From: Ruminococcus sp.
GTDB lineage: Bacteria; Bacillota; Clostridia; Oscillospirales; Acutalibacteraceae
Direction: 5' to 3'
Length of the DNA: 48,169 bases
NCBI GenBank assembly: GCA_004556705.1
Contig: SFGA01000011.1
Span: forward strand, 1-48,169
Shown: in pieces, positions 30,977 to 40,864 of the stretch
Position numbering within the stretch: position 1 is the stretch's first letter
Layout of the letters: each line of letters opens with the position of its first letter
Made by a program: the position numbers and the translations under genes
The notes under the pieces: generated by a model
Database searches by the model: none
The model's input: only the letters and a program-made list of their open reading frames with translations
What the model was told of the DNA's origin: nothing

Positions 30977-32234
30977 TCTCTTTAATCCTTTTAATGTCCG
31001 CACCAAGCAAAGACAACAATTTTTCGGGATTTTCGTAACCCCTGTCTATATGCTCGACGCCGCTTATAACGGTCTCGCCTTTTGCCGCAAGTCCTGCTAT
31101 TACAAGTGCAAATCCGCCACGGAGATCGGGCGATACCACCGAAGCACCCGTAAGATACGGCACACCCTCTATGACCGCCGTTCTGCCCTCGACGTTGATT
31201 TTCGCACCGAGTCTTATCAATTCGCTTACATGCTTATATCTGCACTCAAATATATTTTCCACCACAACCGATGTGCCGTCAGCCACGCTCAACATTGCTG
31301 TCAACGGTGCTTGAACGTCTGTCGGGAAGCCCGGATAAGGCATTGTCCTGACTGTTTTTACTCTTGAGAGCCTTGGCGGAGAAGAAATGCAAATCCATCT
31401 GTTACTGACTGAAACATCACAACCCGACTGTTTAAGTACAGGTATCAACGCTCCCAAATGAGCAGGAATTATCTCTTTGATACAAACTCTGCCGTGGGTT
31501 ATCGCACCTGCGAGCAAGTATGTTGAAGCGGCAATTCTGTCGGGTATTACCGTATGCGTGGTTGCCGTGAGTTTTTCAACGCCGTCAATGATAATCGTAC
31601 TGTCGCCTGCGCCGTGAATTTTAGCACCGCAGCCGTTTAAGAAATCTGCAAGGTCGCTTATTTCAGGCTCTCTTGCGGCATTTGTTATAACGGTTGTTCC
31701 CTTTGCAACGCACGAAGCTATCATTATGTTTTCGGTAGCACCGACAGACGGAAACGGCAAAATCACTCTTGCGGCATGAAGTCCGTTTTTACACTCAAAA
31801 TGCAGTCTGCCGTGTTCTTCAAAGACCTCTGCTCCGAGCTGTTCCATTGCACTTATGTGCATATCGATAGGTCGAAGTCCGATTTCACAGCCACCCGGAG
31901 TTGACAGCACTGCCTTACCCGTTCTGCCCAAAATCGCACCCAGAAAAATAACCGATGAACGCATTTCACGCATAAGACTGTCGGAAATTTCAAAGCCGTT
32001 TACACCGCTTGAATCAACGCAAACGGTATGTTCCTCTCGCTTAACCTTACAGCCTAATTCGACAAGGATTTTCAAAGCGGCGTCAACGTCGGAGAGCATC
32101 GGGCAATTATGTATGATGTTTTCACCCTGCGACAGAACACAGGCGGCGAGTATCGGTAACACGCTGTTTTTTGAGCCGTGAACCTCAATTTCTCCCGTTA
32201 GCCTTTTTGAGCCGTTTATGATAAGTTTATCCAT
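30957..32234 (-). CDS. murA: UDP-N-acetylglucosamine 1-carboxyvinyltransferase
   Basis: 425 aa. First committed step of peptidoglycan synthesis; the fosfomycin target. Catalytic Cys116 lies in STPGGCEIGLRPIDMHI, so a fosfomycin-sensitive active site is expected. Other motifs: NGSKRLTGEIEVHGSKNSVLPILAA at the start and YPGFPTDVQAPLTAM. ATG 32234 is chosen for the GAGGTG 6 bases upstream; a codon at 32243 overlaps that SD. It occupies the dcw position that holds murB in Bacillus. Confidence 0.97.
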   Translation of the reverse strand: MDKLIINGSKRLTGEIEVHGSKNSVLPILAACVLSQGENIIHNCPMLSDVDAALKILVELGCKVKREEHTVCVDSSGVNGFEISDSLMREMRSSVIFLGAILGRTGKAVLSTPGGCEIGLRPIDMHISAMEQLGAEVFEEHGRLHFECKNGLHAARVILPFPSVGATENIMIASCVAKGTTVITNAAREPEISDLADFLNGCGAKIHGAGDSTIIIDGVEKLTATTHTVIPDRIAASTYLLAGAITHGRVCIKEIIPAHLGALIPVLKQSGCDVSVSNRWICISSPPRLSRVKTVRTMPYPGFPTDVQAPLTAMLSVADGTSVVVENIFECRYKHVSELIRLGAKINVEGRTAVIEGVPYLTGASVVSPDLRGGFALVIAGLAAKGETVISGVEHIDRGYENPEKLLSLLGADIKRIKENGTEKK

Positions 32235-32237
32235 AAA

Positions 32238-32285
32238 GCACACCTCACAGTTAAAAGCATCGCTGTTTCATACTATGCTGTGTGC
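32238..32285 (-). promoter_or_regulatory. Possible hairpin covering the murA ribosome binding site
   Basis: GCACAC (32238-32243) can pair with GTGTGC (32280-32285), and AGCAT (32256-32260) with ATGCT (32275-32279). The outer stem includes half of the murA SD (CACCTC on plus, 32241-32246). This could lower translation of murA. The pairing is modest and alternatives exist. Confidence 0.3.
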
Positions 32286-32294
32286 GGTTTTATG

Positions 32295-33413
32295 TTAATT
32301 CAGGAGTGATTCGATAACATTACAAATTCTCTGTGCCGAATCACCGATACTGAGTTTCTTTGCGTTTTCGCCGTAACGAATGAGCAAATCTCTGTCGGAG
32401 GTCATTTCCCTGACTGTTTGCGTCAACAATTCGGGCGTTAAGTCCTTTTCCTCGATTACCCTTGCCGCATCGGAATTCACAAGCGTCATTGCGTTGTGAT
32501 ACTGATGATTTTCGGCAACATTCGGAGACGGGATAAGCACAGACGCTCTTCCGACAGCCTCAATTTCAGAAAGCGAGGACGCTCCTGCCCTGCTGATTAC
32601 AAGGTCAGACGCCGCAAGGCACATATCCATATCGTCAATATACTCTCTTACAATTACATTCGTTCCCTCGCCCGTTTCAACTCCGCTTTCACGAAGCTTA
32701 TCGGGAACCCATTTGCCGTATTTTCCCGTTGAGTGCATAAAGAAAAGATTTTTGTCATTATGTAAAGTCTTTATAACCTCAACCATATTTTCGTTTATAG
32801 TTTTAGCACCAAGACTGCCTCCCATTGAAAGCACAAACACCGTGTCATTTGAAACGCCGAACTTTGAACGGGCAAAATCTCTGTCTGCATCAAAAATCGA
32901 TTGTCTTACGGGAAGTCCTGTGATTATCGGCTCATTTTTAGGCGAAAGGTATTTTTTAGCCCCCTCAACCGTGAGCATTACCCTGTCCACTTGTTTTGCA
33001 AGAGTTTTGTTTGTAACTCCCGGGAAAGCGTTCTGCTCGTGAATTGCCGTTTTTATTCCCATTTTTACAGCTGTGCTGACAACGGGACCGCTAACGTATC
33101 CGCCGAAGCCCACAACGGCATCGGGATTAAACTCTTTTAATATCTTTTTAGTCTGCGAGCTTGATTTAACAATAAGTCCGAGTGTTTTTATGTTTTTAAT
33201 GATATTTTTTACAGTAAGCTTTCGCTGAAAGCCTGAAATCGTTATAGTCTTAAAATCAAAGCCTGCTTGAGGCACAAGGCGTGACTCCATATGGTCGCTC
33301 GTACCGATAAAAAGTATTTCGGCGTCGGGGTGTCTGCGCCTTAATTCGCCTGCCGCCGCAAGAGCCGGATTTATATGTCCGCCCGTACCGCCTGCCGCAA
33401 ATATAACCTTCAT
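32295..33413 (-). CDS. murG: UDP-N-acetylglucosamine-N-acetylmuramyl-(pentapeptide) transferase
   Basis: 372-aa GT-B glycosyltransferase that adds GlcNAc to lipid I to make lipid II on the inner membrane face. The N-terminal glycine-rich loop is AAGGTGGHINPALA, with IHEQNAFPGVTNK further on; the second domain has SMGGSLGAKTINENM and SRAGASSLSEIEAVGRASVLIPSPNVAENHQ, for UDP-GlcNAc binding. Between ftsW and murA in the dcw order. Confidence 0.97.
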   Translation of the reverse strand: MKVIFAAGGTGGHINPALAAAGELRRRHPDAEILFIGTSDHMESRLVPQAGFDFKTITISGFQRKLTVKNIIKNIKTLGLIVKSSSQTKKILKEFNPDAVVGFGGYVSGPVVSTAVKMGIKTAIHEQNAFPGVTNKTLAKQVDRVMLTVEGAKKYLSPKNEPIITGLPVRQSIFDADRDFARSKFGVSNDTVFVLSMGGSLGAKTINENMVEVIKTLHNDKNLFFMHSTGKYGKWVPDKLRESGVETGEGTNVIVREYIDDMDMCLAASDLVISRAGASSLSEIEAVGRASVLIPSPNVAENHQYHNAMTLVNSDAARVIEEKDLTPELLTQTVREMTSDRDLLIRYGENAKKLSIGDSAQRICNVIESLLN

Positions 33414-33430
33414 TGTATTCTCCTTTGAGT

Positions 33431-34699
33431 TTATTTTTTAGGCATTTTTGAATATCTTGAAACCGACAGCACCATTCCCATTTCGGCAAGCAGCATCATA
33501 AGCGACGTACCGCCGTAGCTGAAGAACGGCAAGCTGATACCCGTATTCGGAAGTGTGTCGGTTACAACGCCGATATTAAGCGCCGTCTGCATACCTACCT
33601 GAAAAACAATTCCGATTGCGGTAAGTGCGCCGAATCTGTCTTTTGCATGTATGCCTATCACAACACCTCTCCATACAAGAAGTGCAAAAAGCAAAATTAT
33701 TATCGAAGCACCGACAAAGCCCAATTCCTCGCAAACTATCGAGAAAATAAAGTCGTTTTGAGGCTCCGATACGAAAAGGTGCTTTTGCTTTGAATTGCCG
33801 AGTCCCGCACCGAAAAGACCGCCCGAGCCTATTGCATAAAGCGAGTTGTTTGTCTGCCAGCGTGCGCCCTTCGGGTCGTAGCTCTTATCAAGCCAAGCGG
33901 TAATTCTTGCACCTGCGTATTTTTCGAGTATTTCGGGATTTGTAACAACGAATACAATCAAGACAACCGCTGCAATACCTATTATAATAAACCAATGCTT
34001 TTTGAATTCGCCCATAAACATCATTGTAACACCGATAGCAAGTATCAAAAGCGTACCCGAAAGATGGTTTTCAAGGTAAACCAAGCCTGCCGTTATAACG
34101 ATTACGGCACCGTAAAGGCAAAGCTGAACAAATGAGTCATATACAACGATTTTTCCCTTTGTGAGCTCTGAAATTTTCTTTGAAAAGGCTGACTGATTTA
34201 CGCTTTTTCCGATTATCTTTTTGTGGTTTCGTTCCATACCCCAAGCACAGAACAGAATTACCACAAGCTTTGCGATTTCAGACGGCTGAAATGAAAGTCC
34301 GCCGATATATATCCACCTATGGAAATCTCCGAATCTCGCAGGCAAAATAAGAACGATTATAAGCAAAAGCCATGCTATCGGAAGTCCTAAAACGCCGACA
34401 AGCTTAAAGTATTCGTACTTGACTTTAGAAATTCCGAGCATTGCGCCAACGCCTATAACAGCAAACAAAAGCTGCCTTTTGAAGAAATATGCGCTGTCGC
34501 CGTTTTTGTTGTAATACGCATAGGTGTAGCTTGCGGAAAAGAGCATTACGACACCTATTGTAAGAATTATAATTACCAAAAGAAGAAAAGGCACATCGAA
34601 GCTTCCTGTCGCAAACCAATCGGGGCGCTTTCTTTTCTTTTTTTTGCCCTTTGAAGCCGAATTTTGTTTCGGTAACGGCTTTGCTTTAGCCTCTGCCAT
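33431..34699 (-). CDS. ftsW: SEDS peptidoglycan polymerase FtsW/SpoVE
   Basis: 422 aa with about ten membrane segments after a basic 30-residue tail (KPLPKQNSASKGKKKKRKRP). It polymerises lipid II together with its class B PBP partner. Signatures: VVMLFSASYTYAY, LSFQPSEIAKLVVILFCAWG, LENHLSGTLLILAIG (with the catalytic-loop Asp-equivalent region), QTNNSLYAIGSGGLFGAGLGNSKQKH and LPNTGISLPFFSYGGTSLMMLLAEMG. The dcw-encoded SEDS in Firmicutes may act at the septum in division or in spore cortex; sequence alone does not separate these. Confidence 0.95.
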   Translation of the reverse strand: MAEAKAKPLPKQNSASKGKKKKRKRPDWFATGSFDVPFLLLVIIILTIGVVMLFSASYTYAYYNKNGDSAYFFKRQLLFAVIGVGAMLGISKVKYEYFKLVGVLGLPIAWLLLIIVLILPARFGDFHRWIYIGGLSFQPSEIAKLVVILFCAWGMERNHKKIIGKSVNQSAFSKKISELTKGKIVVYDSFVQLCLYGAVIVITAGLVYLENHLSGTLLILAIGVTMMFMGEFKKHWFIIIGIAAVVLIVFVVTNPEILEKYAGARITAWLDKSYDPKGARWQTNNSLYAIGSGGLFGAGLGNSKQKHLFVSEPQNDFIFSIVCEELGFVGASIIILLFALLVWRGVVIGIHAKDRFGALTAIGIVFQVGMQTALNIGVVTDTLPNTGISLPFFSYGGTSLMMLLAEMGMVLSVSRYSKMPKK

Positions 34700-34731
34700 A
34701 GCTTTCTCCTTTCAAGTTAATTTTTATTTTA

Positions 34732-35757
34732 TTATTTTGCACCGTAATAGAAGAGTGCGACACCTATAATGCTGCCGATTATATTTATAATGGTAAATAC
34801 AATTACGATTTTGACCTCTTTCCAGCCGCACATCTCAAAATGATGATGAATGGGAGCCATTTTGAAAATACGCTTGCCGTGAGTGGCTTTGAAATAGCCG
34901 ATTTGGATAAGGTCGGAAAGCATTTCGATTACATATATTATTCCGAGGAAAAGTATGATAAGCGGACAGTCGATAGCGTATGCGAGAGCCACGACCATAC
35001 CGCCGAGGAACATTGAGCCCGTGTCGCCCATCATTACTTTTGACGGATGCCAGTTCCAAATAAGATAGCCGATACAACCGCCCGCAAGGCACGAAGCGAG
35101 TATGCCTACGCCGAAGAAGCCTTTAAGCGTTGCAATTACAACGAATGCGAGTGCCGCACTTGCCGTAACAGAGCCGCAAAGTCCGTCAACGCCGTCGGTA
35201 AAGTTTACTGCGTTTACGGTAAGATAAATAACGCCCATACCGAAGAACCAGAAGAACCATTTAAGGTCAACATTTCCGACAAAAGGAATGTTCATATAAG
35301 TGTTTCCCGACATATAAAGTGCGCCGAGATACGCAAGCATAAGCAAAATCTGCGCTGTTGACTTCTGCTTGATTGTAAGTCCCAAATTTCTTTTCTTCGC
35401 AACCTTAATATAGTCATCTGCAAAGCCGATTATACCGAAGCCGAGCGCCATAAGTATTCCTGCGAAGGTTTTAACCTTAACGCTGTCCTCGACAACGCTT
35501 CCGCTTGCAATTAAATTGCCGCCGAGAAGCTTATCTGTGATAATAACGATTGCAAACGAAACAACCGTGCTTATTATGAACATTATTCCGCCCATTGTCG
35601 GCGTACCCTGCTTTGACTTATGCCACGCAGGACCTATATCAAGTATAGTTTGACCGAATTTCAGCTTTCTCAACTCGGGAATTATTACAAATCCCAAAAG
35701 GAACGATATAAAAAAGCTCAAAACCAATCCAAATACCAAGCTGACCCAAACCTTCAT
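34732..35757 (-). CDS. mraY: Phospho-N-acetylmuramoyl-pentapeptide transferase
   Basis: 341-aa integral membrane enzyme, ten segments, making lipid I from UDP-MurNAc-pentapeptide and undecaprenyl phosphate. Conserved catalytic motifs: GTPTMGGIMFI, GFADDYIKVAKKRN (Asp pair), NFTDGVDGLCG, MGDTGSMFLGG and APIHHHFE. Its start abuts the murF stop (no gap). In many Firmicutes murD follows mraY, but here ftsW comes next after 32 bases. Confidence 0.97.
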   Translation of the reverse strand: MKVWVSLVFGLVLSFFISFLLGFVIIPELRKLKFGQTILDIGPAWHKSKQGTPTMGGIMFIISTVVSFAIVIITDKLLGGNLIASGSVVEDSVKVKTFAGILMALGFGIIGFADDYIKVAKKRNLGLTIKQKSTAQILLMLAYLGALYMSGNTYMNIPFVGNVDLKWFFWFFGMGVIYLTVNAVNFTDGVDGLCGSVTASAALAFVVIATLKGFFGVGILASCLAGGCIGYLIWNWHPSKVMMGDTGSMFLGGMVVALAYAIDCPLIILFLGIIYVIEMLSDLIQIGYFKATHGKRIFKMAPIHHHFEMCGWKEVKIVIVFTIINIIGSIIGVALFYYGAK

Positions 35758-37119
35758 TTACTTCTCCAACCCTTCATAGAGTTTTTCTATTATTTCCTCG
35801 AGCTTCATCCCCCTGCTCGCCTTAAACAGCACGCAGTCGCCCGATTTGACATCTTGTACGAGCGTTTTTGCAAGCTGTGCCTTATCATCAAACCAAAGCA
35901 CCCTTTCAACGCCCTTTTTAGCTTCTTGTGCTATATATTTCGACTGCTCGCCGAAGGCATAAAGCACGTCAATTTTTTTCTCCGCCGCATATTTTCCGAC
36001 CTCTCTGTGAGCAGTCTCTGAATAGTCGCCGAGCTCAAGCATATCGCCCAAAACGGCTATTTTTCTGCCTGCGTTCATATCGGAAAGCACGTTCAAGGCG
36101 GCACGCTGCGAATCGGGACTTGCATTGTAGCAGTCCTCGATTATCTTAACTCCGTTTACCTCTTTAAGCCTCTGCCTCATTCCCGACGGGGTGTAATTTT
36201 CAAGCGCCTTAGCAATTTCCTCGGTGGGAAGCTCAAGCAAAAGACCGACGGTATATGCCGCAAGAGCGTCATACACATTGTGAATACCGACAGTCGGTAT
36301 TGTTACCTTTTGAATTTTAGAATACGCTTTAACAAAGAATTCCGTATTTGAGCCGTTTTCCTTTATATCAAAGGCTCTGACATCTGCGTTTTCATTTTCA
36401 ATTCCGAAGAATATGAGCTTATAATCATCATTCTTTACAGTTGAAAGTTTATCGTTATCACCGTTCAAAATCAACGGAGAGCCCTTTTTCATACCATCAA
36501 GAATTTCAAGCTTTGCTTTTAATATGCCGTCTCTTGAGCCTAAATGCTCAATATGGGAAACACCGATATTTGTTATTATTCCGATATCGGGCAAGCAGGC
36601 TTTGGTAAGGAGTGAAATTTCGCCGAAAGCACTCATTCCCATCTCAATTACAGCCGCCTGAGTATCGTTTTCAAGCCTCAAAAGCGTTTTCGGAAGTCCG
36701 ATATCGTTATTAAGGTTGCCCTCTGTTTTAATGGCTCTGTATTTTCTTGAAACAACCTCATAGGTCATTTCCTTTGTAGTTGTCTTTCCTACGCTTCCCG
36801 TAAGTCCGATAACCTTTAAGCCGTCAAAGGATTTTCTGTAATTCTTCGCAAGCTCCACGAACGCTTTTTTAGTGTCGTCAACGTAAATTACGGGCAAGCC
36901 GCAATTGACCTCTCTGTGACACATAACCGCCGCAGCACCGCTTTTTTCAACATCCTTTACAAAATCGTGAGCGTCAAAGCGATCGCCCTTTATAGCAATA
37001 AAAAGCGTGGAAGCGTCAACCATGCGAGAATCAATGCTGACATTATTTATTTCCTTGTTTTCTCCGCATAACCTGCCGCCTACCCATTCGGCAACAGTCT
37101 GCAAGCTGATTGATTTCAT
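35758..37119 (-). CDS. murF: UDP-MurNAc-tripeptide-D-Ala-D-Ala ligase
   Basis: 453-aa Mur ligase. Adds D-Ala-D-Ala to complete the pentapeptide. Motifs: substrate domain with SIDSRMVDASTLFIAIKGDRFDAHDF, ATP P-loop LTGSVGKTTTKEM, TEGNLNNDIGLP, IEMGMSAFGEIS and the C-terminal-domain linker VKIIEDCYNASPDS. One base separates it from murE and none from mraY, so the three are tightly co-transcribed. Confidence 0.97.
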   Translation of the reverse strand: MKSISLQTVAEWVGGRLCGENKEINNVSIDSRMVDASTLFIAIKGDRFDAHDFVKDVEKSGAAAVMCHREVNCGLPVIYVDDTKKAFVELAKNYRKSFDGLKVIGLTGSVGKTTTKEMTYEVVSRKYRAIKTEGNLNNDIGLPKTLLRLENDTQAAVIEMGMSAFGEISLLTKACLPDIGIITNIGVSHIEHLGSRDGILKAKLEILDGMKKGSPLILNGDNDKLSTVKNDDYKLIFFGIENENADVRAFDIKENGSNTEFFVKAYSKIQKVTIPTVGIHNVYDALAAYTVGLLLELPTEEIAKALENYTPSGMRQRLKEVNGVKIIEDCYNASPDSQRAALNVLSDMNAGRKIAVLGDMLELGDYSETAHREVGKYAAEKKIDVLYAFGEQSKYIAQEAKKGVERVLWFDDKAQLAKTLVQDVKSGDCVLFKASRGMKLEEIIEKLYEGLEK

Positions 37120-37120
37120 C

Positions 37121-38557
37121 TTATATTTTACCTTTCAAAATGTCGGCAACTACTTCTCTTTCGTCATAATGAATTTTGCCTGTGTTAAGAATTTGGTATG
37201 TTTCGTGACCCTTTCCAGCAAGCAAAACAACGTCTCCTGCCTTTGCAATCGACATAGCGTATTTTATAGCTTCCGTTCTGTTTACAAGCGTTTTAATCTG
37301 AGCCTTACAGCTTTTCATACCCTCTAAAACGTCTTTAACTATCAATTCGGGGTCTTCGCTTCTCGGGTTATCGCTTGTAACAACGGCAATATCGGCTAAG
37401 TCGCCTACAATCTTACCCATTTTCGGGCGTTTTGTTCTGTCTCTGTCGCCGCCGCAGCCGAAAACGGTAATTATTCTGCCGTCAGTCGTTTCTCTGAGCG
37501 ACGAAATAACATTTTCGAGTCCGTCGGGCGAATGTGCGTAGTCGATAAGCACGGTATAATCGGTATCGGTATCAACAACCTCAACCCTGCCCGGTACGCC
37601 CTTTGACTGTGAAACAGCCGAAATTACGCTGTCAAAATCAGCACCTGCAAGCACGGCGCAAACTGCCGCACCCATTGAATTATAAACGGTAAATCTACCG
37701 GGGATTTTAATGTTAATTCTGCCGATATTGTCAGGAGTCAAAAGCTCATACTGAACGCTGTCGCTAAAGCATTTTACGTTTTTAGCCGAAAAATCGGTGT
37801 TGTCTGTTTTAACTCCGAAAGTATATACCTTACAAGGCAATGAGTCAACCATAACATGCGCATATTCGTCATCCGCATTTATAACGGCGGTATCACAGAT
37901 TTCAAAGAGCTTTCTTTTTGCCCTTGCGTAATTTTCAAACGTTCCGTGATAGTCGAGATGATCCTGCGTAAGATTGGTAAACAACGCTATATCAAAATGA
38001 CAGCCGTCAACCCTGCCCTGTGCGAGTGCCTGCGAGGAAACCTCCATAATGCAGTATTTGCATCCGCTGTCGACCATTTCGGCATAGAGCCTTTGAAGCT
38101 CCTTGCTGTCGGGTGTTGTAAGCGATGAAGTATACTCCTTGTCGCCCGTAATGTTTTTAACCGTTCCGATAAGTCCCGATTTAATCGAGAGCTTATCAAA
38201 AATATTCTTTATAAGAAATGTGGTTGTGGTTTTTCCGTTCGTGCCCGTAACACCGATAAGCTTTAATTTTTGGGCAGGATTACCGTAAAAAGCTGCGCAA
38301 ATGCGAGAATATGCGTCTCTTGTGCTTTCAACGATAATCTGATTTTTAACGCCTGTATCGTGCTCGGCAATAACTGCGGCAGCACCCATCTCTTCAGCCT
38401 GCTTCGCAACGGAATGTCCGTCAAAATGATTGCCCTTAATGCATACGAACACACAAGCCTTTGTTATCTCATTGGATTTATCGGTAATATCCGATACCTC
38501 ACAATCGGTATAAGCACTGTCGGTTTTTACATTTTTCAAAAGTTCTGAAAGTTTCAA
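37121..38557 (-). CDS. murE: UDP-MurNAc-L-Ala-D-Glu-meso-diaminopimelate ligase
   Basis: 478-aa Mur ligase. P-loop GVTGTNGKTTTTFLIKN; MEVSSQALAQGRVDG is the carbamylated-Lys region variant; LIDYAHSPDGLENV joins the domains. The residue-selecting box is TSDNPRSEDPE with DNPR at about 396-399, the signature of meso-diaminopimelate-adding enzymes (Lys-adding enzymes differ here). This predicts a mDAP-type wall. It lies between the division PBP and murF. Confidence 0.97.
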   Translation of the reverse strand: MKLSELLKNVKTDSAYTDCEVSDITDKSNEITKACVFVCIKGNHFDGHSVAKQAEEMGAAAVIAEHDTGVKNQIIVESTRDAYSRICAAFYGNPAQKLKLIGVTGTNGKTTTTFLIKNIFDKLSIKSGLIGTVKNITGDKEYTSSLTTPDSKELQRLYAEMVDSGCKYCIMEVSSQALAQGRVDGCHFDIALFTNLTQDHLDYHGTFENYARAKRKLFEICDTAVINADDEYAHVMVDSLPCKVYTFGVKTDNTDFSAKNVKCFSDSVQYELLTPDNIGRINIKIPGRFTVYNSMGAAVCAVLAGADFDSVISAVSQSKGVPGRVEVVDTDTDYTVLIDYAHSPDGLENVISSLRETTDGRIITVFGCGGDRDRTKRPKMGKIVGDLADIAVVTSDNPRSEDPELIVKDVLEGMKSCKAQIKTLVNRTEAIKYAMSIAKAGDVVLLAGKGHETYQILNTGKIHYDEREVVADILKGKI

Positions 38558-38601
38558 TTTCGTTTCCTCCGTAATTTATCCGCCTTTTCACAACCGTTTA
38601 T

Positions 38602-40836
38602 TTATGCATCCTGTACGTTTACGGTTGACTTGAAGTAAACCGTGATTACGCTACCGAGCTCCGCCTCGGTATTGGGGTCAATGCTTTGCTTATATGATAC
38701 GACCTCAGACGCATTTGTTGTGCCCGAAAATCTGATATTAAAGCCTGAATTTACCGCCGCCGAATTTGCCTGCGACATTGTCATACCAGTAAGATTGGGC
38801 ACGCTTGCCGTCTGCTTTTGTGCCTGATTATCCGTGTAAACGACAATTACACCGCCTGAACGAACCTGTGAGTCTGCCGCAGGTGTCTGTGATACGACCT
38901 TATCGCCCGAGCCTACGACCTTTAAGGTGTAGCCCGACGTCATCGACCTTGCCTGTGCTACGCTCAAGCCCACAAGCGAAGGCGTTGTAGAGGATACATT
39001 TTTCATCTCTGCGTCCTCATACTGCGGCTCAATATTGAGATAAGCGAGAACCTTTTCAAGAATTTCGCCTGCTATCGGTGCTGCTACAACACCGCCGCCG
39101 TGAGCGCCTGTCGGCTCGTCAATCGCAACGAGTATCGCTATTTTAGGATTATTAGCCGGAGCAAATCCTGCAAAGGAGGCTATGTATGCGCCCTCTTTAC
39201 CTATTTTCTCCGAAGTACCCGTTTTGCCTGCGACGTGATAGCCTGCCACATAGGCATTTTTACCTGTTCCCTTTGAAACAACATTTTCCATCATATCCGC
39301 AACGGTTGAAGCTGTTTTTTCGGAAATGACCTGTCTTTTTACCTTTGACTGCGTTTTTGCGATTACATTGCCGTCAGAGTCAAGAATACTGTCTACAACA
39401 TACGGTTGCATAAGCTTACCGCCGTTCGCAATAGTAGATATGGCATTTACAACCTGTATCGGTGATACTTGGAAGGTCTGACCGAAAGAACTTGACGAAA
39501 GCTCGGCAATTCCCATTTTTTCAAGTGAATGGTAAGTAACATCAGCAACGGGAGAAGCCTCGGCAGGGAGGTCAATTCCCGACTTTTCCGTAAAGCCGAA
39601 TGCTTCAAAATACTTAAAGAAGTTTTCTTTGCCTAATTTTTGTCCTATTGTAATAAAGAACGGGTTGCAGGAGTTCATAAGTCCCTGCGTAAGTGTTTCC
39701 GTTCCGTGACCGCCGGGCTTCCAGCATTTTTGATAGTGGTTTGCAACCTGTATGCCGCCCGTACAGGTAAATGTTGTATTAAGGTCAACGACACCCTCTT
39801 CAAGAGCCGCCGCAACAACAACGGTTTTGAATACAGAACCCGGCTCATAGGTATCGCTTATCGTTCTGTTTCGCCATTGAGAGAATTTTGCGTTTTGCGT
39901 TTCCTTTGAGCGTTCCGCCTCGTCAACTATTTCTGCAATCTTATCGGCAACAAGCTGATTTGAAATTACATTCGGCTTATTCAGGTCAAAATCAGGCTTT
40001 GAAGTCATACCGAGAATTGCGCCCGTCTGAACATCCATTATAATTCCGTAAGCGTATTTAGCTCCCGTATCGACAAGAGCCTGATCGAGGCTTTGCTCGA
40101 GATAATACTGAATAACCTCATCTATCGTAAGCACAAGATTTGCACCCTGCTGTGCCTCATACGTCATTTCATATTCGCTCGACATTACCTTTTGCCTTGC
40201 GTTCATAGCGGTAATAATTCTGCCCGAAACGCCTGTAAGCTCGCTGTTATAGGACTGTTCGATACCGCCGTTGCCATTATCGTCGGCATTGACAAAACCG
40301 ATTATCGTAGAAGCAAATGAGGAATAGGGATAATACCGCTTCGTGTCGGGGTCCATACAGATTATCTGACTGAGCTTTGCATCCTTGCTCTTTTTGTTTT
40401 CCTTGTCGTACTGCTTTATGTAATCCTGAATGTCGTTTTTGACGTTCTCCTCTACCTCGCCCGAAATTTTAACGTAATTTGACTCCTTCAAGGTTTTTTC
40501 ACGGATAACCTCCGCATCAATGCCGAGCTTTTCCGAGAGAACGGAAACGACAGCCTCACGCTGTGCATCCGTTGTTATTTTTGACGGAACTATGTACACA
40601 AGCCACGCCGAAGCACTTTTTGCAAGCACATTCATATTTGAATCGTATATAGTACCTCTCTGCGCCGAAACCTTTGTATCCAAAAGCTGACTTTGCTCCG
40701 CTTTAAGCTTATATTTCTCTCCGTCTACAAGAGCCACTCTGACGAGGCTTCCTATACACACCAAGAAAGAAAGAATAAGTATTAAAAGTGCGATTGTCGC
40801 TCTGTAGCTCATCTGTTTTAACGATCCTGCCTGCAT
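38602..40836 (-). CDS. Class B penicillin-binding protein with two PASTA domains (FtsI/SpoVD type)
   Basis: 744 aa. One membrane anchor (residues about 13-35) precedes the dimerisation domain (LLDTKVSAQRGTIYDSNMNVLAKS) and the transpeptidase domain with SxxK in YEPGSVFKTV (Ser334), SxN as NSCNPFF and KTG as AGKTGTSEK. The C-terminus has two PASTA repeats (TPSLVGLSVAQARSM and SVPNLTGMTMSQANSA starts). PASTA domains occur in SpoVD and some division PBPs, so both assignments fit. ATG 40836 is chosen for AAAGGGG 8 bases upstream; an upstream codon at 40881 would add 15 residues across a hairpin. Confidence 0.93.
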   Translation of the reverse strand: MQAGSLKQMSYRATIALLILILSFLVCIGSLVRVALVDGEKYKLKAEQSQLLDTKVSAQRGTIYDSNMNVLAKSASAWLVYIVPSKITTDAQREAVVSVLSEKLGIDAEVIREKTLKESNYVKISGEVEENVKNDIQDYIKQYDKENKKSKDAKLSQIICMDPDTKRYYPYSSFASTIIGFVNADDNGNGGIEQSYNSELTGVSGRIITAMNARQKVMSSEYEMTYEAQQGANLVLTIDEVIQYYLEQSLDQALVDTGAKYAYGIIMDVQTGAILGMTSKPDFDLNKPNVISNQLVADKIAEIVDEAERSKETQNAKFSQWRNRTISDTYEPGSVFKTVVVAAALEEGVVDLNTTFTCTGGIQVANHYQKCWKPGGHGTETLTQGLMNSCNPFFITIGQKLGKENFFKYFEAFGFTEKSGIDLPAEASPVADVTYHSLEKMGIAELSSSSFGQTFQVSPIQVVNAISTIANGGKLMQPYVVDSILDSDGNVIAKTQSKVKRQVISEKTASTVADMMENVVSKGTGKNAYVAGYHVAGKTGTSEKIGKEGAYIASFAGFAPANNPKIAILVAIDEPTGAHGGGVVAAPIAGEILEKVLAYLNIEPQYEDAEMKNVSSTTPSLVGLSVAQARSMTSGYTLKVVGSGDKVVSQTPAADSQVRSGGVIVVYTDNQAQKQTASVPNLTGMTMSQANSAAVNSGFNIRFSGTTNASEVVSYKQSIDPNTEAELGSVITVYFKSTVNVQDA

Positions 40837-40864
40837 ATTTTCAGCCCCTTTCACATAAATTTTA

